Source: Rubrivivax sp. (GTDB taxonomy: Bacteria; Pseudomonadota; Gammaproteobacteria; Burkholderiales; Burkholderiaceae_C). From it: a stretch of DNA of 60,791 bases. Shown here piece after piece: positions 25,642 to 33,549 of the stretch (positions are counted from its first letter, which is position 1; each line of letters opens with the position of its first letter). Both the position numbers and the translations under genes were made by a program. The stretch spans positions 1 through 60,791 of the forward strand of contig JAIXRN010000076.1 in assembly GCA_027485165.1 (NCBI GenBank). The letters are read 5' to 3'. The notes below the pieces were generated by a model. The model worked only from the letters and a program-made list of their open reading frames with translations, ran no database searches and was not told the origin of the DNA.

Positions 25642-26757
25642 ATGACCGAAGCCAAGAAGGCTGCACCTCGCCGCCAATTCCTCCACCGCGCCGCAGCCGG
25701 CGCCGTGGGCGCGGGCGCCTTGGCCGCCCCCGCAGTTTCCACGGCGCAGACCGTGAGCTTCCGCTTCCAGAGCACCTGGCCGCAGAAGGACATCTTCCAC
25801 GAATACGCCAGCGACTTCGCCAAGAAGATCAACGACATGGCCGGCAGCCGGCTGAAGATCGAAGTGCTGCCCTCGGGCTCGGTCGTCCCGGCCTTCCAGC
25901 TGCTGGACGCGGTGAGCAAGGGCACGCTGGACGGCGGCCACGGCGTGGTGGCTTATCACTACGGCAAGAACACCGCACTGGCGCTGTGGGGTTCTGGCCC
26001 GGGCTTCGGCATGGACCCGAACATGCTGCTGTCCTGGCACTACTACGGCGGTGGCGAAGCCCTGCTGCAGGAGATCTACAAGGCCACCAACATCGACGTG
26101 GTGTCCTTCCTGTACGGCCCCATGCCCACGCAGCCCTTCGGCTGGTTCAAGAAGCCCATCGCCAAGGTGGAAGACCTCAAGGGCATCAAGTTCCGCACCG
26201 TCGGCCTGGCGGTGGACATGTACACCGACATGGGCGCCGCCGTGAACCCGCTGCCGGGCGGTGAAATCGTGCCGGCGCTGGACCGCGGCCTGATCGACGG
26301 CGCCGAGTTCAACAACGCCTCGTCCGACAAGCTGCTGGGCTTCCCCGACGTGGTGAAGAACTGCATGTTGCAGAGCTTCCACCAGAGCACCGAGCAATTC
26401 GAAATTCTCTTCAACCGCGCCAAGTACAACGCCCTGCCGGCCGACCTGAAGAAGACCGTCGACTACGCCGTGGAAGCCGCCAGCGCCGACATGTCTTGGA
26501 AGGCTGTCGACCGCAACTCCAAGGACTACACCGAACTGAAGAAGGCCGGCGTCAACTTCTACAAGACGCCCGACGCCGTGCTGCGCGCGCAGCTGGCCGC
26601 CTGGGACAAGATCATGGAAAAGCGCTCGGCCGAAAACCCGCTGTTCAAGAAGGTGCTCGACTCGCAGAAGGCCTTCGCCCAACGCGCCGGCGCCTGGCAG
26701 AACGACTATCTGGTCGACTTCAAGCTGGCGTACAACCACTACTTCGGTCGCAAGTAA
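25642..26757 (+). CDS. TRAP transporter solute-binding subunit (DctP type)
   Basis: 371 residues. The N-terminus has a Tat-like signal (APRRQFLHRAAAGAVGAGAL, cleavage near STAQ). The mature protein is a DctP-type binding protein: FRFQSTWPQKDIFHEYASDFA, DLKGIKFRTVGLAVDMY with the conserved Arg that pairs with the substrate carboxylate, and PGGEIVPALDRGLIDGAEF. The pattern HYYGGGEALLQEIY recalls the 2-oxoacid/lactate-binding branch, but the ligand is not settled. AGGAG sits 9 nt upstream of ATG 25642. A hairpin follows before dctQ, which would let the binding protein be made in excess. Confidence 0.93.
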   Translation: MTEAKKAAPRRQFLHRAAAGAVGAGALAAPAVSTAQTVSFRFQSTWPQKDIFHEYASDFAKKINDMAGSRLKIEVLPSGSVVPAFQLLDAVSKGTLDGGHGVVAYHYGKNTALALWGSGPGFGMDPNMLLSWHYYGGGEALLQEIYKATNIDVVSFLYGPMPTQPFGWFKKPIAKVEDLKGIKFRTVGLAVDMYTDMGAAVNPLPGGEIVPALDRGLIDGAEFNNASSDKLLGFPDVVKNCMLQSFHQSTEQFEILFNRAKYNALPADLKKTVDYAVEAASADMSWKAVDRNSKDYTELKKAGVNFYKTPDAVLRAQLAAWDKIMEKRSAENPLFKKVLDSQKAFAQRAGAWQNDYLVDFKLAYNHYFGRK

Positions 26758-26776
26758 GCCCAAGCGCTCGACCTGG

Positions 26777-26819
26777 GCCGCCGCCGGCTGGGAAATGCCC
26801 AGACAGCGGCGGCTTTTTT
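26777..26819 (+). terminator. Hairpin with T-run between TRAP genes
   Basis: GCCGCCG (26777-26783) pairs with CGGCGGC (26807-26813), with an inner CTGGG/CCCAG stem, followed by six T. This is a good intrinsic terminator or partial terminator lying between the binding-protein gene and the permease genes. Confidence 0.75.
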
Positions 26820-26862
26820 GCTGTCCTGACGGCCGCGCCGCGTTTTCGAAAGTCATTCCCGC

Positions 26863-27501
26863 ATGCGTCAGATCCTGTTGGCGGTGGACCGCCTGTCCAC
26901 CTGGCTGGGCCAGGCTTTTGCCTGGTGCATCGTTCTGCTGACCCTGGGCATCAGTGCCGAGGTGTTTTCGCGCTATGTCCTGAACAAGCCCCACGCCTGG
27001 GCACTGGACGCCCAGATCATCCTGTACGGCACCCTGTTCATGATGGCGGGGGCCTACACGCTGTCGAAGAACGGCCATGTGCGCGGCGACGTGCTCTATG
27101 GCTTCTTCCGCCCGCGCACCCAGGCCACGGTGGACCTGGTGCTGTACATCCTGTTCTTCCTGCCTGGCATCGTGGCGCTCACCTGGGCCGGCTGGACTTT
27201 CTTCCAGGAATCGCTGGCCATTCGCGAGCAGACCTTCTCGGCCGAGCCGCTGCCGCTCTACCCCTTCAAATTCATCATCCCGTTCGCCGGCGGCATGCTG
27301 CTGCTGCAGGGCCTTGTCGAGATCGTGCGCTGCATCCAGTGCATTCGCGACGGTGAATGGCCTTCGCGTGAACAGGACGTCGAAGAAGTCGACGTCGAAA
27401 AACTCAAGGCCATGGTCAACGTGAAGGACGAAGACATCGCAGCGCTCGACAAGTTCGTCGTGGCACAGGAACACGGCGCGAAGCCCGAGGTGAAGAAGTG
27501 A
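26863..27501 (+). CDS. TRAP transporter small permease (DctQ type)
   Basis: 212 residues with four membrane helices: WLGQAFAWCIVLLTLGISAEVF, WALDAQIILYGTLFMMAGAYTL, VDLVLYILFFLPGIVALTWAG and PFKFIIPFAGGMLLLQGLVEIV. The motif FSRYVLNKPHAW and the segment KNGHVRGDVLYG match the DctQ family. It ends in an unusually long charged tail (residues about 165-212, DVEEVDVEKLKAMVNVKDEDI). The stop overlaps the GTG start of dctM by 4 nt, so the two subunits are translated together. Confidence 0.93.
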   Translation: MRQILLAVDRLSTWLGQAFAWCIVLLTLGISAEVFSRYVLNKPHAWALDAQIILYGTLFMMAGAYTLSKNGHVRGDVLYGFFRPRTQATVDLVLYILFFLPGIVALTWAGWTFFQESLAIREQTFSAEPLPLYPFKFIIPFAGGMLLLQGLVEIVRCIQCIRDGEWPSREQDVEEVDVEKLKAMVNVKDEDIAALDKFVVAQEHGAKPEVKK

Positions 27502-29522
27502 AGATCCGCAAAGAACTCTGGTTCGGCTTCATCCTGATGGCGCTCATCATCGCCGGCACGGCGGTGATGCTGCTGACGGCACCCAAGATCACCAACGGCC
27601 ACCTGGGCCTGATGATGTTGTCCCTGGTGGTGGTGGCCATCATGATGGGCTTCCCCACGGCGTTCACGCTCATGGGCATGGGCATGGTCTTCACCTGGAT
27701 CGCCTATGAAGAGAACACCAGCCTGACGCTGACACTGATGGTGCAGTCGGCCTTCAAGGTGATGGGCAACGACGTGCTCATCTCGATCCCGCTGTTCGTC
27801 TTCATGGGCTACCTGGTCGAACGCGCGAACCTCATCGACAAGCTCTTCCACAGCCTGCACCTGGCGCTGGCGCGGGTGCCGGGTTCGCTGGCGGTGGCCA
27901 CGCTCTTCACCTGCGCGGTGTTCGCCACCGCCACCGGCATCGTGGGCGCCGTGGTCACGCTGATGGGCCTGCTGGCGTTGCCGCAGATGCTGAAGAACGG
28001 CTACGACGTGCGGCTGTCGGCCGGCGCCATCACCGCTGGCGGCTGCCTGGGCATCCTGATCCCACCCAGCGTGATGTTGATCGTCTACGGGGCCACGGCC
28101 GGCGTTTCGGTCGTCAAGCTCTACGCTGGTGCTTTCTTCCCGGGCATCATGCTGGCGGGGCTGTACATCCTCTACGTGATCATCGTCGCGAAGATCAAGC
28201 CCGAAATGGCACCGCCGCTGTCGGCCGAAGGCCGCTTCGTGCCGCTGCCACCGGCACTGAAGCAGCTGTCCGAAACCTTCAGCAACCGCGCCCTGCCGGC
28301 CCTGTTGCAGGGCCTGAAGGGCCAGCGCAATGCCGACATCACCACCACCTACCTGCTTAAGCAACTGGGCGTGGCCCTGTTGCCGGCCCTGGTGTTCGCG
28401 GCCTTCAGCTGGATGGCCTGGAACGCCAGCACGACCGCGGCGCCTGCCGCAGCCGTGATGTCCAGCGGCGGTCTGTCCGAACCGGGCAGCAGCGGCACGG
28501 TAGCGGGCGGCGTGAGCGAGCCGCCAGGTGCCAGCGCGGGCGGCCTGGCCGAACCTCCCGGTGCCGGCAGCGGCGGGCTCAGCGAACCGCCCGGCGCCAC
28601 GCCGCCGGCGGCGGGCGGCGGCCTGTCGGAACCCCCGGGCAGCACGGCGCCTGCGGGCGGCGTGAGCGAACCCCCTGGCGCTGCACCCGCGGCGGGTGGC
28701 CTGGCGGAACCGCCTGCCGCACGCAACGGCGCAGCCGCCAGCACGGCGGCCGGCGATGGTGCGCGCGTGCCGGCGTCGCAGAGCTTCTGGATTGGTTTCG
28801 GCGTCGGCCTGGCCGCCCTGGTGGCCTTCTACGCCATCCTCAGCTTTCAACGGCTGGAAATCTTCAAGATGCTGCTGGCCAGCTTCTTCCCGCTGCTGAT
28901 CCTGATCCTGGCCGTGCTGGGCAGCATCGTGCTGGGTCTGACCACGCCCACCGAAGCCGCTGCCGTGGGCGCACTGGGTGGCTTCGTGCTGGCCGTGGCC
29001 TACAAGCAATTCAACATGCGGGTGCTGAAGGAGTCGGTCTTTCTGACCGCCAAGACCAGCGCCATGGTGTGCTGGCTGTTCGTCGGCAGTGCCATCTTCT
29101 CGGCGGCGTTTGCGCTGCTGGGCGGGCAGGAACTGGTCGAGAACTGGGTCATGTCGATGAACCTGACGAAGACCGAGTTCCTGGTGCTCAGCCAGGTGAT
29201 CATCTTCATCCTGGGCTGGCCGCTGGAATGGACGGAGATCATCGTGATCTTCATGCCCATCTTCATTCCGCTGCTCGACAACTTCGGTGTCGACCCATTG
29301 TTCTTCGGCTTGCTGGTGGCGCTGAACCTGCAGACCGCGTTCCTGAGCCCCCCAGTGGCCATGGCCGCCTTCTACCTGAAGGGCGTGAGCCCGCCGCACG
29401 TGACGCTGAACCAGATCTTCGCCGGCATGCTGCCCTTCATGGGTATCCAGGTGATCGCCATCATCCTGCTGTACCAGTTCCCGGCCATCGGGCTGTGGCT
29501 GCCGAGCGTGCTGTACAAGTAA
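27498..29522 (+). CDS. TRAP transporter large permease (DctM type) with inserted repeat domain
   Basis: 674 residues, against about 430 for a usual DctM. Residues 1-240 and 455-674 carry the normal permease (ATGIVGAVVTLMGLLALPQM, CLGILIPPSVMLIVYGATAG, LTTPTEAAAVGALGGF, LGWPLEWTEIIVIFMPIFIPL). Between them lies an insertion with one extra membrane helix near residues 289-311, a low-complexity stretch of seven GG-[LV]-[SA]-EPPG-like repeats (about 323-408), and another helix near 430-450. The two helices would put the repeats on one side of the membrane, probably the periplasm. The start is GTG 27498, overlapping the dctQ stop. Confidence 0.92.
   Translation: MKIRKELWFGFILMALIIAGTAVMLLTAPKITNGHLGLMMLSLVVVAIMMGFPTAFTLMGMGMVFTWIAYEENTSLTLTLMVQSAFKVMGNDVLISIPLFVFMGYLVERANLIDKLFHSLHLALARVPGSLAVATLFTCAVFATATGIVGAVVTLMGLLALPQMLKNGYDVRLSAGAITAGGCLGILIPPSVMLIVYGATAGVSVVKLYAGAFFPGIMLAGLYILYVIIVAKIKPEMAPPLSAEGRFVPLPPALKQLSETFSNRALPALLQGLKGQRNADITTTYLLKQLGVALLPALVFAAFSWMAWNASTTAAPAAAVMSSGGLSEPGSSGTVAGGVSEPPGASAGGLAEPPGAGSGGLSEPPGATPPAAGGGLSEPPGSTAPAGGVSEPPGAAPAAGGLAEPPAARNGAAASTAAGDGARVPASQSFWIGFGVGLAALVAFYAILSFQRLEIFKMLLASFFPLLILILAVLGSIVLGLTTPTEAAAVGALGGFVLAVAYKQFNMRVLKESVFLTAKTSAMVCWLFVGSAIFSAAFALLGGQELVENWVMSMNLTKTEFLVLSQVIIFILGWPLEWTEIIVIFMPIFIPLLDNFGVDPLFFGLLVALNLQTAFLSPPVAMAAFYLKGVSPPHVTLNQIFAGMLPFMGIQVIAIILLYQFPAIGLWLPSVLYK
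28464..28720 (+). repeat. Seven in-frame GG(L/V)(S/A)EPPG repeats in dctM
   Basis: Seven units share the core GGLSEPPG or GGVSEPPG, spaced by 3-6 Ala/Ser/Gly/Pro-rich residues. They fall inside the extra domain of the TRAP large permease. Spacing varies, so this is a degenerate protein-level repeat and not an exact DNA tandem repeat. Confidence 0.85.
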
Positions 29523-29564
29523 CTCGCCAACTGCCGGGCCTGTGGGGGCCCGGTCCGGCAAAAC

Positions 29565-29591
29565 AAAACGGGCGCCGAGGCGCCCGTTTTT
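29565..29591. terminator. Bidirectional intrinsic terminator
   Basis: AAAACGGGCGCC (29565-29576) is followed, after GA, by its exact complement GGCGCCCGTTTT (29579-29590) and another T. With A-run on one side and T-run on the other it can end both the TRAP operon and the convergent rrf2 gene. Confidence 0.88.
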
Positions 29592-29622
29592 CATCCTGCC
29601 GGCCAGCGGCGGTGCGCCAGAC

Positions 29623-30135
29623 TCAGCGCGCGAAAGACCGCCCGAAGGCGAAGACCGAGTTCGGTGCGCGCGAAGCCATGGGCTTGGGCAGCGGCTTCAC
29701 CGCTTCGGCGCGGCGCACGGGCACGGGTTCGATGTTCACGCCTTTGGCCTGCTGTTCCTGCACCAGGCTGTGCAGCGACACCGTAGCCATCTGTTCGCGC
29801 ATCACCAGGTTCAGGCGCAGCCACAGTTCGCGCGACGGGCCGTTGTCTTCCTGCGCGCTGCCTTCGGTGTCGGCAGCCAGTTCGTCGACGGCGCAAACGA
29901 TGTCGGCGACCGAGATTTCCTCTGCCGGGCGCCCCAGCGTGTAGCCGCCGCCCGGCCCACGGGTGCTGACGACCATGCCCTGCTGGCGCAGGCGTGCAAA
30001 CAGCTGTTCCAGGTAGGACAACGAAACACCCTGGCGTGTGCCGATGGCTGCCAGAGCCACGGGACCAGTGCTCTGGCGCAGGGCCAGGTCGATCATCGCG
30101 TTGACGGCGTAACGGCCTTTGGTGGACATGCGCAT
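29623..30135 (-). CDS. Rrf2 family transcriptional regulator (IscR-like, no cluster cysteines)
   Basis: 170 residues. MRMSTKGRYAVNAMIDLAL, then the winged helix VALAAIGTRQGVSLSYLEQLFARLRQQGMVVSTRGPGGGYTLGR, match IscR closely. In IscR three Cys ligate a 2Fe-2S cluster in the next segment; here it reads DTEGSAQEDNGPSRELW with no Cys. The protein therefore probably does not bind a cluster in the usual way. GAGGAG lies upstream of ATG 30133-30135. It is convergent with the TRAP operon and divergent from nhaR. Confidence 0.9.
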   Translation of the reverse strand: MRMSTKGRYAVNAMIDLALRQSTGPVALAAIGTRQGVSLSYLEQLFARLRQQGMVVSTRGPGGGYTLGRPAEEISVADIVCAVDELAADTEGSAQEDNGPSRELWLRLNLVMREQMATVSLHSLVQEQQAKGVNIEPVPVRRAEAVKPLPKPMASRAPNSVFAFGRSFAR

Positions 30136-30192
30136 GACGTGCTCCTCAGGAAAAAAGGGGGGTGGACTTTTGGTCCAGGTGGATGAGGGATG

Positions 30193-30219
30193 TACAACGT
30201 TTGACAATGTAGGGTTGTA
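30193..30219. promoter_or_regulatory. Inverted repeat between rrf2 and nhaR
   Basis: TACAAC (30193-30198) and GTTGTA (30214-30219) are complementary 6-bp arms 15 nt apart, in the AT-richer part of the divergent intergenic region. It could be an operator for either regulator. Short arms keep this tentative. Confidence 0.25.
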
Positions 30220-30321
30220 GCCACTGCGCGTAAATTCGCATTTTCAGGTTAGATCTCTTCGGTTTTCTCGAAGGGTTTGGCTTCCCACCACGCCTTGAAA
30301 CGCCGGCACGGCACCCCAGCC

Positions 30322-31221
30322 ATGAACTACAAACACCTGCATTACTTCTGGGCCACGGCCAAGGCCGGCGGCGTGACGCGCGCGAGCGAACAGCTGTTCA
30401 CCACGCCGCAGACGCTGTCGGGCCAGATCAAGCTGCTGGAAGACCGCCTGGGGCGCAAGTTGTTCCGCAAAAGCGGGCGCGAACTGGAACTGACCGAAGA
30501 AGGCCGCATCGCTCTGGGCTACGCCGAGGACATCTTCACCCTGGGTGGCGAGCTCGAAGCCGCGCTGCGCGACCAGGTGGGCGAAGGCTCACGGCAGCTG
30601 GAATTCCGCGTCGGCGTGGCCGATTCGGTGGCCAAGCCCGTGGCCTACCGGCTGCTGGAGCCGGCGCTGAACCTGGCCGAGCCGGTGCGCATGGTCTGCC
30701 ACGAATGGAAGTTCGCCGACCTGCTGGCCGAACTGGCGCTGCACAAGCTGGACCTGGTGATTGCCGACGAACCAGTGTCGCGCCGCATCAGCGTGAAAGC
30801 CTTCAACCACGCCCTGGGCAGTTCCAAGATGACCTTCTTCGCCGCGCCCAGCCTGTTCGAACGCCTTCACGGCCCGTTTCCGGGCTGCCTGAACGGCGCG
30901 CCCATGCTCATCCCCAGCCTGGCGTCTTCGGTGCGGGCGCAGTTCGACGCCTGGCTCAAGCGCCACCGCCTGCAGCCGCGCGTGATCGGCGAATTCGACG
31001 ACGGCGCGCTGATGAAGGCCTTCGGCCGCGAAGGCCGCGGCGTCTTCATGTCGCCCAGCGTGGTCGAAACCCAGACGGCGCAGCAGTACGGCGTGCAGAT
31101 CCTGGGCAGCAGCGAAGAGCTGGTCGAGAACTTCTACGCCATCTCGGTCGAACGGCGCATCACCCACCCCTGCGTGGCCGCCATCACGCAGGCCGCCCGC
31201 GGGCAGTTGTTCGGGCCCTGA
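30322..31221 (+). CDS. nhaR: LysR family regulator NhaR
   Basis: 299 residues. The start MNYKHLHYFWATAKAGGVTR and the HTH ASEQLFTTPQTLSGQIKLLEDRLG are the NhaR pattern, with KSGRELELTEEGRIALGYAE after it. The effector domain includes HKLDLVIADEPV and GRGVFMSPSVVE. NhaR activates sodium/proton antiporter and other stress genes in enterics; no nhaA is in this window, so the targets here are unknown. Start ATG 30322. Confidence 0.9.
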   Translation: MNYKHLHYFWATAKAGGVTRASEQLFTTPQTLSGQIKLLEDRLGRKLFRKSGRELELTEEGRIALGYAEDIFTLGGELEAALRDQVGEGSRQLEFRVGVADSVAKPVAYRLLEPALNLAEPVRMVCHEWKFADLLAELALHKLDLVIADEPVSRRISVKAFNHALGSSKMTFFAAPSLFERLHGPFPGCLNGAPMLIPSLASSVRAQFDAWLKRHRLQPRVIGEFDDGALMKAFGREGRGVFMSPSVVETQTAQQYGVQILGSSEELVENFYAISVERRITHPCVAAITQAARGQLFGP

Positions 31222-31439
31222 GGCGCCCTCGGGGCGGGGGCCTCGCGCTGTACGTCACCCAACTGTCATCCGTCTGTCGACTGCTCGCGCAGCCTGTCAG
31301 ACCCAGTCTGCGCCGCATCGTCAGCCCCTGGCAGCGCGGCAGTGGCTGCGTACAGTGCGCAGCATCGGTCGTGTTCAGCACGGCTTCTCTTCCTTCCCGC
31401 ACCATCGCCCCGCACGTTCCCCGCCCTGCCGCTACAACG

Positions 31440-32966
31440 ATGACCGCCATTCCAACTTCCAGCAGCCCGTGGCGCGCACGCTGGCAATCGTTTTCGGCCA
31501 GCGCGCTGCAGGCCTTCCACGCCTACGCCAACTGGCTGGTGGGCATCAGCTGGCGGCGCTTCTTCGTGCTGTCGCTGCTGCTCATCATCACCGTCGGGAT
31601 CCTGCACGACCTGCCGCCGTTCACCTGGACGATCACCGAGCACATCGAACCCGCCGCGCCGCGCGTCGTGCGCGCCCCTGCTGCCCCCATGCCCGCCCAG
31701 CCGCCGGCCAGCCCTGCGCCTCCGGCTGCCCCAGGCGGGCCACGCAGCGTCGAACCCGCCCCGGGCGTGCGCATCGACATCCCCCCGGGCATCCGCCCTG
31801 GCGACGGCAGCGGGGTCGACATCAGCATCGGCAAGGACGGCGTGCGCATCACGGCCAAGCCTGCGGCCGACGCCGCATCTGCCGCCCAGGCGGCGGCATC
31901 TGAAGCAGCACGCGCCGCCGACGCGATGGCATCGGCCGCTTCGGGCCTGCGCCTGACCTTCCCCCCCGGGGTCGACAGCGCCGAAGTCCGGGCTGCAATC
32001 GAAGAAGCCAAACGCGACATGGCTGAGGCGGTGCGCGAAGCCCGTCGCGACGCCGAAGAAGCGGCACGCGACGCGCAGCAGGCGCGCCGCGACGCCGAAC
32101 AGGCCCTGCGGGACGCCGAACAGTCGCTGCAGGACATGGCCGAAGACGCCGGCCGGCCGCGCACGGTCACCCGCCGCGTGGGCATTGGCGACCTGATGAT
32201 GAACTTCACCATCGTCTGGGTGCTGGCTTCGCTGATCTTGAAGATCACCTACAAGGGCCGCATCGTGGCCGAGGTGAAGGCCGCGCAGGCCACCGAGACG
32301 GCAGAAGCCGAATCGCTGAAGCGCCAGGTGGTGGAAGCGCGCATGGCCGCCATGCAGGCGCAGGTGGAACCGCACTTCCTGTTCAACACCCTGGCCAGCA
32401 TCGACCACCTCATCGAGACTGACCCGGCGCGCGCCAGCCAGATGCAGAAGAACCTGATCGCCTTGCTGCGCGCCAGCATGCCGACGATGCGCGAAGCCAA
32501 CGGCCAGGGCGCCGCGGGTGGCACCCAGGGCGTACGCGACCTGGGGCGCGAACTGGCCGTGATCCGGCCTTACCTGGAAATCCTGAAGGTGCGCATGGAA
32601 GAGCGGCTGACGACCCAGATCGACGTGCCCGACGGCCTGCTGTCGGCCGAGTTCCCGCCCATGATGATCCAGACCCTGGTGGAAAACGCCATCAAGCATG
32701 GCCTGGAACCCAAGGCTGAAGGCGGCAGCCTGCGCGTGGCCGCCGAGGTGATGCACGGCAAGCTGGCGGTGACGGTGGCCGACACCGGCCTGGGCTTCGG
32801 CCGCGCGGCCACGGCCGGGACGGGCGTGGGCCTGGCCAACATCCGCGAACGCCTGCAGTTGCTGTTCGGGGCCCGCGCCAGCCTGACGGTGGCCGAAAAC
32901 CAGCCCAGTGGCACGCGCGTCACCATCAGCGTGCCCTACAAGCCCGTCGAGGGCATGGCCAGCTGA
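31440..32966 (+). CDS. LytS-type sensor histidine kinase with long coiled periplasmic region
   Basis: 508 residues. First membrane helix at about 40-60 (RRFFVLSLLLIITVGILHDL), then about 190 residues outside: a Pro/Ala-rich linker, a strand-rich piece (VRIDIPPGIRPG, VDISIGKDGVRITAK), and a helix of 7-residue repeats. The second membrane helix is near 250-265. The catalytic part is of the His_kinase/LytS family (PF06580): phosphoacceptor His in QVEPHFLFNTLASIDHLI, N box ENAIKHGLEPK and G box DTGLGFG. It is followed by a small membrane protein and a LytTR regulator, so it forms a two-component system. Confidence 0.9.
   Translation: MTAIPTSSSPWRARWQSFSASALQAFHAYANWLVGISWRRFFVLSLLLIITVGILHDLPPFTWTITEHIEPAAPRVVRAPAAPMPAQPPASPAPPAAPGGPRSVEPAPGVRIDIPPGIRPGDGSGVDISIGKDGVRITAKPAADAASAAQAAASEAARAADAMASAASGLRLTFPPGVDSAEVRAAIEEAKRDMAEAVREARRDAEEAARDAQQARRDAEQALRDAEQSLQDMAEDAGRPRTVTRRVGIGDLMMNFTIVWVLASLILKITYKGRIVAEVKAAQATETAEAESLKRQVVEARMAAMQAQVEPHFLFNTLASIDHLIETDPARASQMQKNLIALLRASMPTMREANGQGAAGGTQGVRDLGRELAVIRPYLEILKVRMEERLTTQIDVPDGLLSAEFPPMMIQTLVENAIKHGLEPKAEGGSLRVAAEVMHGKLAVTVADTGLGFGRAATAGTGVGLANIRERLQLLFGARASLTVAENQPSGTRVTISVPYKPVEGMAS
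32040..32144 (+). repeat. Heptad tandem repeat in the sensor kinase
   Basis: Residues about 201-235 run as consecutive 7-residue units of the form ARRDAEE, AARDAQQ, ARRDAEQ, ALRDAEQ, SLQDMAE. The period of seven with Ala/Leu at fixed places predicts a coiled coil in the extracytoplasmic region just before the second membrane helix. Confidence 0.8.
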
Positions 32967-33073
32967 AGCCCGGGATCACGGTAGCCCCAAAGCGGCCGTA
33001 AGCCCTGCAGCCCGAGCACGCAGACCCGCAGAACCGTCAACCCACAGACCCACAGACCCGCAGGAGCCCGAGC

Positions 33074-33535
33074 ATGAACACGACCCTGGACGCCACGCAA
33101 AGCCCTCTGCCCCGCCGCCGTTCCCGCCGCTTCTTCCCGCGCCCGGCGCGCTGGCTGGCCGCAGGGCTGTTCCTGCTGGCAGCCGGCCTGGCCGTCTGGG
33201 GTGCGTGGTCCATCGGCCAGGCCTTCTGGGCCGGCGCGGCTGACGCAGCCGGCCTGCAGGGCGACTTCGACGTCGTCGTCAACGGCCAGCACTGGCCGCC
33301 GGGCGGCCAGGCCGGGCTGCTGGGCTGGGCGCTGGCGGCCGCGGTGGTGGGTGGCCTGCTGCTGCTGGCCCTGACCGTGCTGCTGCCCATGGCGCTGGGC
33401 GCAGTCTTCATCGGCGTGCTGCTGCTGTTGGGGCTGGTGGTGGGCATCGTCGCGCTGCCCGTGTTGCTGGTGCTGGCCCTGCTGCTGTCGCCGCTGCTGG
33501 CCCTGGGCGGGCTGGCCTGGATGCTGTTCGGCTGA
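33074..33535 (+). CDS. Small integral membrane protein of the two-component operon
   Basis: 153 residues. A basic N-terminus (PRRRSRRFFPRPARW) is followed by a helix WLAAGLFLLAAGLAVWGAW, a loop of about 40 residues (GLQGDFDVVVNGQHWPPGGQ) and two or three further Leu/Val/Ala-rich helices up to the C-terminus. No family is recognised. It lies 107 nt after the kinase gene and 14 nt before the response regulator, so it may be an accessory sensor or a regulated output. Function unknown. Confidence 0.75.
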   Translation: MNTTLDATQSPLPRRRSRRFFPRPARWLAAGLFLLAAGLAVWGAWSIGQAFWAGAADAAGLQGDFDVVVNGQHWPPGGQAGLLGWALAAAVVGGLLLLALTVLLPMALGAVFIGVLLLLGLVVGIVALPVLLVLALLLSPLLALGGLAWMLFG

Positions 33536-33549
33536 CCTAGGATCGCGCC

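Noticed and set aside
28464..28720. Repeats in dctM as a CRISPR or an assembly artefact.
   Set aside because: Repeats are in frame, degenerate at DNA level, unevenly spaced and flanked by consistent membrane helices; they encode a protein linker.
30201..30206. TTGACA as the -35 box of nhaR.
   Set aside because: No acceptable -10 box lies 16-18 nt downstream; the nearest AT-rich hexamer is 24 nt away.
31222..31439. Possible gene between nhaR and the sensor kinase.
   Set aside because: The open frame that covers it is the shadow of nhaR running into the kinase frame; no start with a ribosome site. It probably holds the kinase promoter.
32967..33073. Short direct repeats of the CACAGACC type before the small membrane protein gene.
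   Set aside because: Only about three imperfect copies over 40 nt, with no dyad or coding meaning.
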